A stretch of 64,000 bases of DNA from Siphonodentalium dalli (Eukaryota; Mollusca; Scaphopoda; Gadilida; Siphonodentaliidae), in contig CP136062.1 of NCBI GenBank assembly GCA_032622095.1, forward strand, positions 137,408,351 to 137,472,350. The letters are read 5' to 3'. Of this stretch, positions 1-11,464 are shown in pieces (the first letter of the stretch is position 1; every line of letters starts with the position of its first letter). The position numbers and the translations under genes are program-made. The notes under the pieces are model-generated. The model did no database searches, had not been told where the DNA came from, and was given only the letters and a program-made list of their open reading frames with translations.

Positions 1-99
1 CACATAGAAGTGGAAGACAACTCTAAGCATAGGAAAATTGGTTTTGTAGCTAGAGGAAGTCATAATTCAGAAGAAAAAAATATTTCCAATCACATGGAA

Positions 100-1555
100 T
101 ACGTCCGTTACCAAACTTGTGTATGATATTCATCGTACATAATAACTATTTATTGCCATGAAATGGAATGCTTGTTCATAAAGGATGTTTCTGGAACTGA
201 CTTCACAATTTAATTCTTAGAGATAACTATTCTTATTTTCCTGAGATATAATGTACTGAAAATTGGTACGTCCGTTACTTTTTTGGGAGGTACGTCCGTT
301 ACCAAAACCATTCTGCCTGTATTTGTCGGGGGTGTGTGGCCATGCATATGCCGTTGACAACACAATCAAGTTATACTTGTTTGCAATGTTATGTCCATTC
401 ATTTGATAGGATTTTCTGAATGTTACCTAATACTGATGGTGGTCACACATTTTCAATTCTGCAGCATTAATGCATCCATGGAAGCATTTATTCGCGATGT
501 GTGCATGTAAATGTACATGTGTACATATAACTGTCTATTTTATTGATCATAGATATACCGTATGCCATCAACACTTAAAGATAATATCCAAATTCACTAG
601 TTGAATCTTAAGAATTTATATAGTAGATTAAATATCCCAATTTTTAACTTTCATATACAATAAGCAATAAAATTTCAAATTCAGGCCCATGTATGATGAT
701 TCAACATCGTTTACGTGTTCAAAAGGCACATCAGCATTACATCTAATAATTCCATGCCAATTCTAAAAAAAATTCAAAGATATAGCCATTTTAACAAAAA
801 CACCTGACTGATTGAATGATTAATGTGCCAGAGGATTCTTTATTTTCATTGTTAAAATAGGGATTACCAGTATCTGAATATGCACATTAAAACTGTTTTC
901 AGGCATGCTGGCTTTCATCTTCAATTTCAACATAGGGATGCATCACCCATTAATTACTTTCTTGTAGACTACGACTCCCAAAAACATGGCTGGTTCCTAG
1001 TACATGTATTACAGTATTAGTATTATATTTTGAATCTCTTTCACTTTAGAATGTTTAAAAACTGCTACAATGATATTAGACGGTTTACTTTGTTATGTTT
1101 CAATAACTTCCCAATTGATTTTGGCCACAAATGATGGACCTAATGATCTTAGTTTCACAAGGGTATGTCAGTTACCGAACATAGGTACGTCCGTTACCAT
1201 CATTCTGGAATTTGTAATGACAAAATTTATTAAGAAGATACCTTTAGAGAATATGTAATTCGTAGCAATATCAATTTTCTACAATGTGGAAAACAATGTG
1301 GAAAACATTCACAGAGTTGTGCGCTTGACTGAAGCAACCCTAGAAGGCTTGTCCAAATCAGGTACGTCCGTTACCTAACCTTTGGAGTCCACTGTCGAAA
1401 ATTACCCTCAACAAGATAAATTTTAATTGTGATTTTAAATTACACCTCCATATGATATATCAATTGAATGGAAGGAAGTGAATAAATATTCATCATTATT
1501 CACAGTAGAGGGATACAAATCTCCTAATTTATGTCTGAAAGGTACGCCCGTTACC
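100..1555 (+). repeat. Cluster of a dispersed 15-bp motif (GGTACGTCCGTTACC)
   Basis: The motif GGTACGTCCGTTACC or a close variant occurs at about 98-112, 265-278, 289-303, 1162-1176 (two mismatches), 1184-1198, 1361-1375 and 1541-1555 (one mismatch). All copies lie on the same strand. Flanking sequence differs at each copy, so this is not a simple tandem repeat. I saw no copy elsewhere in the window. No gene is supported in 1-2,580. Dense short motifs of this kind are known near the ends of some DNA transposons as transposase-binding subterminal repeats; that reading is inference. Confidence 0.7.
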
Positions 1556-3703
1556 ATGGAATTGCCAAAATGCATCGGTTAACATGTTATCTCCTTGTTC
1601 ATTTTATCCGAGAGGAATGATCATTCTTATTAGACATGCGTCAGTTCTCATTGTTCTCTTCGGTCATCCTTACTGACGTTTCGGAATAGATTAATTACCC
1701 AAAATAATGTTAACCACAGTCAACTATAGTATAAAAATGTGTTCTTTATTAACATTTTGTTCAACGAAATTGGCCGTATTTTCCAATATCTAACACCCAA
1801 TGCCACTTGATTTTAGAGTTATAAATCTTCATCCCGGACCCAATTTAATCTGAGACCGTCGGCTTGACAAATATTTGCCAGGCCGCCAAACATTACATCA
1901 CGGAAAATAACAAATTTCAAACATCGATATCTGATCACTCTGAGCTTTGATAGGTAGGTATCTGGACTAAAATAAAATATTTTTACCCCCGAGGCCACAT
2001 AAATAGTAACAGTAAAGCGTTAATTCGGATTATGCATCTTTATTGATAAATTGCTTAAAATAACGAAACAATGAGATCACGATATTCCACCTTCAAACTT
2101 TCATAAATGGAAATATTAAAACAGCTGAAGTTGACACTAAGATGATCACATTCTTGGACTGTGTGGCAAGATCGACCATCCATTTGGAGTCTGTATACGA
2201 TATAACTTTCAAATAAAGCACATAGAGTCCATGCTATTTATTTGATGCAACATTTTTAGTGGTCGTTATAATATCACCAGGTTCAGCCACATGTACATGT
2301 CATGTGTAACGTATGTTGCTATGGTATTGCTATGGATATGAACGTGGCGGGGAATAGTCAGACTATTTTACGGTGCCAAACCTACACGTTTATAGATATC
2401 AGCCAACGTCTAGAGAAACTTGTAAATGATAGTCGGTTGGCGAGAACAACCGGTCACAATGCGACCAGCGATGCGCTCAATCGTCTTCCGTCAGGTTAAG
2501 ATGTCTTCGCACAGTCGAATATCTGCCTGCACAGCGTTGATCGCTCATTCGGTTATCAGAATATTGGATTATTCCTCTTCAATACCAGGGCCCTGTTTCA
2601 TGAAAGCAACTTATGACATAGTTGGGACTTAAGATGGTCATAAGTTCAAACTTCAGTCATAAGTGCGTTTCACGAACAAGGTCTTAACTTAAGATGGTCT
2701 TAACTTTAAGACTGCTGTGAGGTGTCATAAGATAATCTTAAAGTTAAGACCCACGTGATAAGTGGCATATCGATCACAAGTATGGCGGCCTATGTTATTT
2801 TGCAAATACGGAGAGATCTACGACGACAAAGGCTATTTAGGGATAGAAACAATCCACTGGATTACATGGACGACGAAGAGATTAGAGCGAAATATCGCTT
2901 CACCAGACTGATGATTATGGAATTGTGCGATATGGTGCGTGATGGAGTCCAACATTCGACGAGAAGATCGCATTCGCTTTCTGTGTCTATGAAGGTAATG
3001 GTAGCACTTCGCTTCTACGCCAGTGGCAGTTTTCAAACTGTAACAGGAGACGTTCACGGGATAAGCAAATCAACCGTTTCACGGGTTGTTAACTCTTTTA
3101 CTTTATTTATGCGCGAACATTATCGTGACTACATTTCCATGTCGAGGGATGCAGCAAGTTTAAGGATGATTATGAATGGATTTCATGATATCGCTGGATT
3201 CCCCAATGTCATTGGCGCTATAGAATGCACGCACATTAGAATCAAAGCACCATGGTTGATGAGGTGGCTTACGTTAACCGTAAGCGCTACCACTCTATAA
3301 ATGTACAAGGTGTATGTGACTCGGAGTTGCGATTTCGGAATGTTGTGGCTAAGTGGCCCGGATCAACACACGATTCTTTCATATACACTACATCGGAATT
3401 GTGTCGACTGCTGGAGAGCAGGGAAATTCCGATCGGATGGCTAATTGGGGACAGTGGTTACGCACTCAGAGAACAGCTGATGACACCTGTTGTGAATGAA
3501 GGAACTGAAGCGGAGAGGAAATACACGAAAAGCATAGAAACACTATCGAGCGAGCATTCGGCGTATTAAAGATGCGGTTCAGGTGCGTCGATACATCGGG
3601 GGTGCACTTATGTTTTCACCCGAGAGAGTGCGTAGGATAACAGTTGCTGCATTCATGATGCATAATATGTGCATTAACCCTTTACCCAACAGAAGGGCCC
3701 TGT

Positions 3704-3772
3704 GCCAATGCATTCTCTTATATATGCGAGTCGACCATAGGTCGCCTCGCATATATAAGAGAATGCATTGGC
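3704..3772 (+). repeat. 69-bp hairpin (left, copy 1)
   Basis: The arm GCCAATGCATTCTCTTATAT continues to GCGAG and is perfectly complementary to the distal arm over 27 bp. A T/C mismatch follows, then a 5-bp apical stem CGACC/GGTCG around ATA. This is the reference copy of the hairpin family. Confidence 0.95.
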
Positions 3773-3916
3773 TTAACACATATTAAAAATGATAAAATTG
3801 TCAAAGAATGTAGAAAAATATTATAAAAATTGTTAAAAAATGTAAGAAAAAATTATAAAATTGTTAAAGAATGTAAGAAAAAATGGTAAAAAGTGTAAAA
3901 AAAGAGACTTTTTTAG

Positions 3917-3985
3917 GCCAATGCATTCTCTTATATATGCGAGGCGACCTATGGTCGACTCGCATATATAAGAGAATGCATTGGC
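3917..3985 (+). repeat. 69-bp hairpin (right, copy 1)
   Basis: This is the reverse complement of the left hairpin, with apical GCGACCTATGGTCGA. The mismatch is therefore mirrored (G/A), as expected if each hairpin belongs to one terminal inverted repeat of the MITE. Confidence 0.95.
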
Positions 3986-5325
3986 ACAGGGCATAACTGT
4001 AACCATCACAATGTGGTCAATGAGCCGGTTCCAATGATATCCATATTTGTATGGTTTTATTGAGACAGACCCAAGATAATTTAGGCTGTTGAAGCTTTAT
4101 TTGGCCGGTTTTGGCCGGTTTGTTGGGTAACGGGTTAACAACCGCCTGCCACTACCAGAGGACGAGTTCCCCACCCGGGCGATGTAGAGGTGACACATAG
4201 CGATGATGGCGCTGATGGACTAAGTGTTCGTATGAACCTTATACAGGGACGATTCAACTGACTTATAATATAAACTGAACATTAAACTATTGAATATCAT
4301 ATAATTGTCTTTGTTCAACTATACATACGCCCATACAGGGTCGTGGCTTGCGAGTGAGATGGGGTGTTCGCCTCGAAATGTCCAAATACACCCCCTTAAA
4401 CAACACCAAATTCTCTTTGGGTTTAAACATTCCAATTGGTACCTCAAACTTTCCAAAACCAAAGGCACCCCCCTCCCCACCGTGTAGCCATAGGGTTAGT
4501 TTTTGAAAAAACAATTCAGAGCACAGGCTTATCACCAGGGACGTGGCGACTGGGGTTTGGGTGTTGTCTACCCCCCCCCCCCCCCCCCCCCCCACACACA
4601 CTTTGGTCAAAATGTTTAGCAATTGGACATTTCATGCCTGACAACAACATTAATCGTACACTATATATAGGTTTCAATTGTTTGAATTCCTAACTAGGAA
4701 TGTGTTGTTTTTAGACAAACAGCAGCAACCGAAATGGCAATCAATTGGAAAATTAGGTTAGAAATTTCAAACTGTTGGAATATTTGAGATACCAATTGGA
4801 AGGTTTAATTTCAACGGGTGGGGTGGACATGGCATTTCGCGAACATTGAAGTTTTTCCCGGTTCAATTAAGGGGGCGGGTTTAGTTGGAAATTGCAGGAT
4901 ATACCCCCCCCCCCCCCACAGAGACCAACTAGCCAACCCGAGTCTCATCGAATGTAGGATATAGTCAATTATCAGCTGTGTATGTGACCTGTATATAATA
5001 TATAGTATACAATTGTATTACCCACGAATTTAACTTTTGATAAGAATTATGGCCTAGCTCAAAGCTCACAATCTCCTCTATGTTATTTCATATGTGTGTG
5101 GGGAGATGGGGTAAATGAGATCAATTAATGTATTTATTCTTTCTTTCCTCTTTCCAAATTTCTGTCGGCTGTTTACAAAGCAGATATGTCATATAGGAAA
5201 GGTAACACACACGGTCTTTATACAAATATGTTTTAGAAAAAGTGACAATTTTCTATAGAGAATATTATTGGTATTGAGTTAATAAGATTTCATTGTCAAA
5301 TAAATTTATTATCCAAATCATATCA

Positions 5326-6510
5326 TTACAATGAAGCACATTGCTTGATAAACTCGTCATGCCCCATATTGGCCACATCGACTCTTTTACCATACAACAC
5401 AACTAATTTCTCGATAGCTTCCAATTTTTTTTCTTCGATCACAAGCCGTTTCTCTTCTATCGCTAAACGTTTACGTTCCACATCCAGTCGCCCTGCTTCA
5501 ATGTCTAGCACACGCTGTGAGGTATCAAGGGTCGTCGGTCGTTTGCGCTTCATGGAACCTCCAGCGGCATCCGATGTGCTACATGTTGTAGTTTGGCTGT
5601 CGTCATCCGCCCTGTCTGTAGAGTTATCATCAGACACATAGTCGTCCCCGATATCTGAAACAACGAGAATGTTGAGTCATCCGAATGCTATCGTTATATA
5701 GGAATGCTCCTGCTGCTGGTGGTGGTGGTGGTGAGGGTGGGGTAATTTTTTTTATATATATTATAAATAATGGATTCATGCATCTCTGTGCGGTCTTGTC
5801 AAATGAATTTATGTACGTGTCAACGGGGTGTCAAAATTAAAACAGCTAGAATAGTTATGCCCGAGGCAACCTGGACAGCTTGAAATTTTAGACCGTAAAT
5901 GGTCGATAATTTTGTTTCTGGTAGTCTAATTTTCAAAGAAAAGTTCATTGTAAAATGTGTCAACAGTTGGATATATATTAGATGTGCCAGGCAAATTTAC
6001 CAGCGTCTGAACGTAACCATAGTCATGTCCCTACATGTCACCGATACGAGTGTTATTCAATGCGTGCATGAACTTTTTAACAGAATACATACCCGTATCA
6101 TTTACTCTTGGCGATTGTCTGGTCTCACTCTCGATCCCATTAGGAATGCCATGTATCCTAGTTGGCCCAAGCACGTCAGCGATTCGCCCCTCACTGTCAG
6201 TTATGTCGTTTGAATTCGGTGCGCCACCTCCAGTTGTGCCAATATCCTTATTAGAGTGTACAATTTTCCTCTTCGTTTCGCTGGCCAAATTGGTCCATTT
6301 CTTTCTTATATCGGTGACTGTCCGCTGAACAGAGCAAGTGTTAACAGAATTAACCTTCCGACAAATGTCCGCCCATAGTTTGTCCTTCCTTGAATTGGTA
6401 ACTCTGCTTTTGAATTTACAAAACAAAACATCTTTATTTACATGGACAGCCTCTCTTAGTGCCTCCAGTTCATGATTGGAAAAATTTGGATTTCTTTTCG
6501 TTGTTGACAT
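5326..6510 (-). CDS. Myb/SANT-like DNA-binding protein, Harbinger partner (2 exons)
   Basis: Exon 1 is 6510-6093 and starts at ATG (MSTTKRNPNFSNHELEALRE). Exon 2 is 5654-5326 and ends in a stop. The intron has donor G|GTATGT and acceptor TTTCAG|AT, and the phase (1 nt + 2 nt) joins VNDT to DIGDDYVSDD without a break. The product is about 248 residues. The first roughly 80 residues form a Myb/SANT-like (Myb_DNA-bind_5 type) helix bundle with spaced aromatics, including KLWADICRKVN and RKKWTNLASETKRKI. A linker of low complexity follows, then a basic KRKR stretch and a charged coiled coil (repeats of ERKRLAIEEKRLVIEEKKLE). In active Harbinger elements this protein binds the element DNA and helps import the transposase. 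It lies convergent to the transposase inside the same TIRs and shows no visible break, in contrast to the transposase. Confidence 0.85.
5654..6092 (-). other. Intron of the Myb/SANT-like gene
   Basis: The 438-nt intron has donor GTATGT at 6092 and a pyrimidine-rich acceptor ending CAG at 5655. It contains a short GGT/GTG microsatellite near 5,715-5,740. The ORFs seen here on the plus strand are shadows of the exon sequence. Confidence 0.7.
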
Positions 6511-6999
6511 TTCGGAAGCAATGCGTCTACTGGCAATATTATCCTACAGTGTGGTCGTCGGGAGGTTTTAACCTAGAACAAAATCGTTATAAAGCTGGTT
6601 TTGGTATCATTTTGTGTGGAAAAGTATCGGGAATAACATATCCAAAATCCGCTAAAATCCGCCTTGGGAATAATTCAGGATTCAAAATGGCGTCCAAGAT
6701 GGCGGCCAAAAATGAAAAATATTCCCAAAACAGCATTAGTCCTTTGTTAGGCAGAGATAATGAGATTGCTTTCAAAAATATGTCATCACGTTTGACAGAA
6801 GACTCCACAGGAGCCACATTGACCAAATATCGGTCCCAGGGAGCCAGAAAGATGGCCACCAAAATGAAAATTATGTATTATTTTTATTTTTTTGATAGAA
6901 ATCGGCCAGTGATGACCAGAATATGGAAATGAGTCATAATTTCGGCACTTGTGTATCAGATATATCAATATACTCAAACCTCATCCTTGTCATCTCCTA

Positions 7000-8859
7000 C
7001 CAGTATTTCTTTTGAATTAATGCAGCCCTCTCTACAAGCGATAACACATTTGAGACCATGTTTGCGACATGTGCACACATATCACATGTTTTGTTTGTGT
7101 CATCTTACACTTACACTCTACCGACTTGAGCAATACGTCTTGTGCTTCATTCTGGTCAGTCATAACTGGGGCAAGTTCCGCGACAAGAAGTCCCCAACCC
7201 CATCTCTCATGATTAAATACGTCGTTATTCAGTGTTCTCCGATTCATGACCGGAAGCTGAACCCTGCGACTGTGTTAGTATGCCGCTCTTTCTGTTGGTA
7301 GGAGATTTTGGGCTATAACGCAGTCTTGCTAGAAGATACAAGGCGAAGTGTATTTAGTTAGTCTTCTTTCTTACCACCACACACAAGGTCAAGCCGCATG
7401 TCGGCATCGCCGATGGTTTCTGATTTGCACTAGACTCCTGCATGAGTAGTATTTTGCGAACTTCAGCAGACGTGTTTATCTTTCTGAGTATACTCGTGTT
7501 CCCATGTCCGAATAATGCAGAGGTGGTATCACAGCATCCCCATACATGTGCAAACATGACATGGGAAGTTGCGAACTGTCCAGCCTTGCACCATATGGCA
7601 GCACCACCTTTGCCAGATTTCCGAGCATCAGATTGTCGGCCATGTTCGATTTCCAGTGACGATTCAAAAGAAGAATCAGATCTGTATCGTCCGCGATAAC
7701 CATGATATTTCGTCCATGCGAGTCAAACTCTAGGGCACGAGAAACTATCAGAGTAACAACGTCACCACTGCAGTGAACTGCATGCCCATTATCCGATAAG
7801 AGGCGCCCTCAATTTGATTAACTGACTTTTGTTTCTCTCATTTGGGAGGAAAATTTGCTGGTTATTGTGTGTTATTCAGTAACCCGAACGTCAGCATGTT
7901 TTGCAGATCGCCGGCTGTGCTCGTGATCTTCAATAAACGAGCTATGACCGAACCCTCGAACACGATGCAACTCGAGCCATACTTGGTTCGGACTTACTTC
8001 AGACAATGCATGGCTACTTCCTTGTATGTTGAGTTTTGATCCACTTCACTCTATGTAGAAGAGCTTCGCTACCAAGAATGGTCTCAATTCCCTTCTGTGA
8101 ATATTCGCCTTCTAGAACGAAATCAGTCAGAGCCCTTGCCAATTCGTGTTTTCGCCAGCATTAACGTGAATATCAGCCTGTTTTACTTGTGATGCTGCTG
8201 CGTCATCTTTTTCCCTTATCGATTCATTGTCCACAGATTCCTTCTCGACTGGGACAACTTCAGCTATCAACATATTGAAAAGCGCATAAACAACTAGGTA
8301 GAGATCAAGCAAGACCCTCGACACTGCCTTTCAATATAGCATGTGTCGCTGTACCAACCCCTTCATCATCGAGGCGATACTCCCCATGAAGCTCACTACT
8401 GTATTAAATCCTCCGAGCCAACACGCTATGTTCATCGACTTAGAGGTTATTGTGTTTACCGACTTGAACCACTAAATCTGGTCGAAGGGGATACATGGGG
8501 TTTGGATGTTCAATCTACGTACATGTTCCTCGACATACATGAGTGTAGAGTAAATGATTGGACGGAACACACCATCTGATTTCTCAGCGGTCAGTGTCGT
8601 CTACTAGCGAGCAAGCACTTTGCATGAAACTTGACCAGTTCGAGCTAGTTGTTTCACTCGTACTGAACAAACATGCTGAGGGCCACATGCGATCCGTGCT
8701 GTGATCAGATGGGAGGATGTGGGGAGTGGCCAAACGAAGAAGAGTTTTCAGTTTGATATTGGAAATTCCTTTGCCAAAAACATCAACATATTTAGGGATG
8801 GACACTCCTTTGTCAACCACGAGCTCATCAACCCTCAATCGCTTTTGTCTCATGAACAC
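7000..8859 (-). pseudogene. Degenerate TE-linked PIN/FEN-like and Cys-rich protein
   Basis: On the minus strand, broken fragments run in one order. The first is a diverged N-terminal part (8,859-8,590) with the words RQKRLRVDELVVDKG and LKTLLRLATPHILPSDH. An intermediate piece (8,324-8,127) follows. Then come IVSRALEFDSHGRNI followed by VIADDTDLILLL (7,760-7,640), and HVWGCCDTTSALFGHG (about 7,555-7,500). The last is NHERWGWGLLVAELAPVMTD with a short Cys pair (7,230-7,110). The acidic ADDTD block and GCDTTSA block belong to a multi-copy family seen in invertebrate genomes that resembles PIN/FEN-type nucleases. The WGW and Cys stretch follows it in that family. Frames change several times and stops are present, so it is non-functional. 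The family assignment comes from memory of motifs; a profile search would settle it. Confidence 0.55.
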
Positions 8860-8999
8860 ATATCATGGTCAGTGGCGGTGGATTCATGGGTGTAGACATT
8901 ACAATCATTCCAATTCCATGGAAGGTCCCCCTGCCATCTGCTATGTTGTGGTCGACATTATCGGCCACCCACTGAGTCCAGGCACTGGGTGAACAGTCA

Positions 9000-10380
9000 G
9001 TTAGTATTTGACTGGGCGTTTCGGTTTAACAGGCGGATTGATTGTATCACTCAACTTCTTTGTTGGCAACAGAGAATCCCAACCGAGATTACTCGTTCAC
9101 TAGTAATTTGGAACCAAACACAGGGTTAATTTATATGCCAAGTCCGAACAGTGATGATGTTATAACCAAACGTGGATACGCACCCTGCACAATGGAATGC
9201 TATTCTGTTTGACATCGGACGGAATTAAAATCTTGAGTAAGCTTTATTTTCCAAGTAATGGACAACATTTGGACCAAACAAATGCCCGTGTTGCGGCACT
9301 ACTGCGAAACGACTGCATTTAACGAAACAAAATAGTTTAAATATGGATTTTTTTAAAGACTAGATATAAAGTACATACACTTAGTTGTTACTACATAGAT
9401 CTCATATAATCATACTATATCTTGAATAAGAAGGAACATATAATTACGAACACAGCAGAAGATACATTCAGGTTCGATCACTCGAATTCGGTAAATTATG
9501 ACGTTAATCGCCGAGTTTAGTTGTAATCAACATGCGTGTGGGCTACATTTTTATGAATATAATTATGAAATGAACATGTTGAAATTGACAAGCTTCAAAT
9601 TCGCCATCAATCGAAGTGGTCCCTAGCGTTACTATCAATAATGTCTTATTGCAGGAAAATTATCCACGTATACACTCGATAGCACACAGTTAGCTACGTG
9701 TTTTAAATTATTTGATATGGATCGTATATATTCTGCAATAATAATCATTGAAAATCGAAAAAAATCCACGAAATAACGATTAGGGTCTGTTCGTTTACAT
9801 AACTGTATTGGACAGAGTGTAATCTGGTCTGTCGTTTACGGAACTATGGCATGTAATCCATGATCAATAATCTGGATTCTCCCACGAAATAACGACTCTG
9901 CGTATGTTGTCACCGTTTGGTTTCAACAGGGAACGTGTGACCGCCTCATAAAAAACAACTTTTACTACTTTCACAATTAGAGATATAAGATCGAAATGAT
10001 AAATGAGAAACAACTGTGAACAATGTGAATTATTGCTTACACATGATAACGCATGCACTTTATAACTTGAGCGCACACATGGCTAACGTGTAAAATGTTG
10101 TTGTCCTCTAACGCTCGTAGAACGCGCTCTTTATTGTGGAACGCACGCATGCATTGGAGTTCTACATTAACGCTCTTTATCAGTGGAAGGCACGGATGTC
10201 ATATACTGTAGTGGGTCGTACTCTCGTATACTCATATGACAATTATCCACGCAAATTTTTGCCACGAATGCGTGGTTTGCGAACTCACACAATTAAACTG
10301 TCCGCATGTATCTGCAATCGGAAATTTTGTGTCATAATGACGAAACACCCTGCATGTATTCAAATGTCTGTAAACAAATT
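9000..10380. other. No gene recognised (interior of nested element)
   Basis: AT-rich sequence with only short ORFs lacking any recognisable domain. GAAATAACG-containing words near 9,770 and 9,880 resemble a motif used in the tandem units at 14,520 and 47,850. Confidence 0.5.
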
Positions 10381-11464
10381 TCCCCAAAGCGGATTTTAGC
10401 GGATGTTGGATATATTGTTATCGAAATATTCCCGGTCAAAATGACACAAAAACTGGCTTTATAAAAAAAATTCTAGGTTCACTCTTCAAAATCACTACAA
10501 CGACTGTACTATACTATTCGAAATGGTTGGAACATTATCACGTGGTGCTTTTTGGACATTAAATGTCCACGCCCATGTCGGGATTTTCAAGGCTGTCCAA
10601 ATTTTTGTCATGTTTTTTTGCAGGGGTGGGATGACCATTGTACAGCATACTATTGATATGATATACACATGTGCACCCGTAGCGATGACACCCCTAAATG
10701 CGAGTGTGCTAATAAAAACGTAGTTATATAGATATGCATGGTTTGACAACCGATAGATATACATCTGCATAAAAATAATAAAAAAGTTACTCTAACAAAT
10801 ATTTTTCATTTCCCTTTGAATCGAAAAATGACATATGTGTGTCCTGATGACATCGCCGATTTATTTTGATTATTGCTACACGTAGAGAGCGGTGGTCGAT
10901 AATACACGAGTTATGTCGGCTCACATAAACAAAATCGCCGCCTGATCATTGCTCTCAGTGGATTAACTCGGCGTGAATGCATGGTCGCAGTCATGCATCG
11001 ATCCATATAATTAAATTATCTTATTTCTGACACCGCCACTCGTCAGTAAACGCAAAGCTCGTCATTTTAAGAACCTGCGATGTACTCATGTTCGAATTCA
11101 CATCGTGGAACTCATACAAGTCTAAGATCTATATGCGAATATAAGGCCACTGACTATAGACACTAAGACACATGCGCTGATTCGCATACCCCTCCCCAGC
11201 CGCTATCCAGCATCCCTGTCACACAATAATGTCAACTCGGACTCGGCTCTTTCTCGATAACCTCTCAATGCCGTACATAAAGATTGCACAAGCCCACATT
11301 TTTTGTTCCGGACTGTAGAAAATGAACTTACTACTTAAGTAGGACTTAATCTTGTTTTGTGAAAGCGTTCTTGAAACGGAAAAGTTACATCATAAGGTCC
11401 ACCTTAGATCTTAGATTAAGTCCATCTTAAGATAATCTTATGACCTTGCTTCATGAAACAGGCC

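Larger units (their letters stand above)
3678..4134 (+). mobile_element. piggyBac-like MITE with paired hairpins (copy 1, 457 bp)
   Basis: The element starts CCCTTTACCCAACAG and ends TGTTGGGTAACGGG. It is flanked by TTAA at 3674-3677 and 4135-4138, the target duplication expected for piggyBac-type transposition. It has a 69-bp hairpin near the left end and another about 145 bp further right, separated by an A-rich spacer. It interrupts the Harbinger transposase; the codons on each side of the TTAA are contiguous. No transposase of its own is present. Confidence 0.85.
2782..4187 (+). pseudogene. Harbinger-type DDE transposase, broken by frameshifts and a MITE
   Basis: The start is taken at ATG 2782; the frame is open a little further upstream only from a GTG. 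The N-terminal part has a helix-turn-helix-like region (residues like GISKSTVSRVVNSF near 3,057-3,100). The DDE nuclease region is spread over three frames. VIGAIECTHIRI (3,210-3,245) is where the first catalytic Asp is normally found, and it is Glu here. GSTHDSF near 3,362 holds the second Asp. IERAFGVLKMRF near 3,556 holds the catalytic Glu. Frameshifts lie near 3,250 and 3,602. At 3,674 a TTAA-target MITE interrupts the codons after HNMCI; the reading frame resumes at 4,135 and ends at TAG 4185-4187. The protein would act on the TIRs of this element with the Myb-like partner, but this copy cannot make an intact product. Confidence 0.85.
6570..10479. mobile_element. Inverted-repeat element nested in the Harbinger, about 3.9 kb
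   Basis: About 100 bp at 6,570-6,670 (AACCTAGAA, then TATAAAG, GTATCATTTTG, CCGCTAAAATCCGC) is repeated in inverted, diverged form at 10,380-10,479 (GCGGATTTTAGCGG ... CTTTATAAA ... TTCTAGGTT). The pair sits inside the Harbinger TIRs and encloses remnants of a foreign coding region (7,000-8,860 minus). That layout suggests a second DNA transposon. The superfamily is not recognised and no target duplication could be assigned. The tract 9,000-10,380 holds no recognisable gene. Confidence 0.6.
2588..11464. mobile_element. PIF/Harbinger-type DNA transposon, about 8.9 kb, with nested insertions
   Basis: The left end begins GGGCCCTGTTTCATGAAAGC at 2588. The right end, read on the minus strand from 11464, gives GGCCTGTTTCATGAAGCAAG. 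Both subterminal regions (2,610-2,760 and 11,330-11,455) are rich in CTTAAG/TAAGATGG words. A CCA trinucleotide flanks both ends and may be the 3-bp target duplication. The interior holds the two genes typical of this superfamily: a transposase on plus and a Myb/SANT-like protein on minus. The unusual length is explained largely by a MITE (3678-4134) and a roughly 3.9 kb inverted-repeat element (6570-10479) inserted later. Confidence 0.8.

Noticed and set aside
3579-3786. Short ORFs ending in ...ILLYMR or ...YKRMHW, recurring at many places
   Set aside because: They are translations of the 69-bp hairpin and recur wherever it does (for example 27,407-27,733, 41,536-41,895 and 43,194-43,527). 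No independent gene.
4287-4693. ORFs with Pro- or Gly-runs on both strands
   Set aside because: They are created by the C-homopolymer at about 4,570-4,592.
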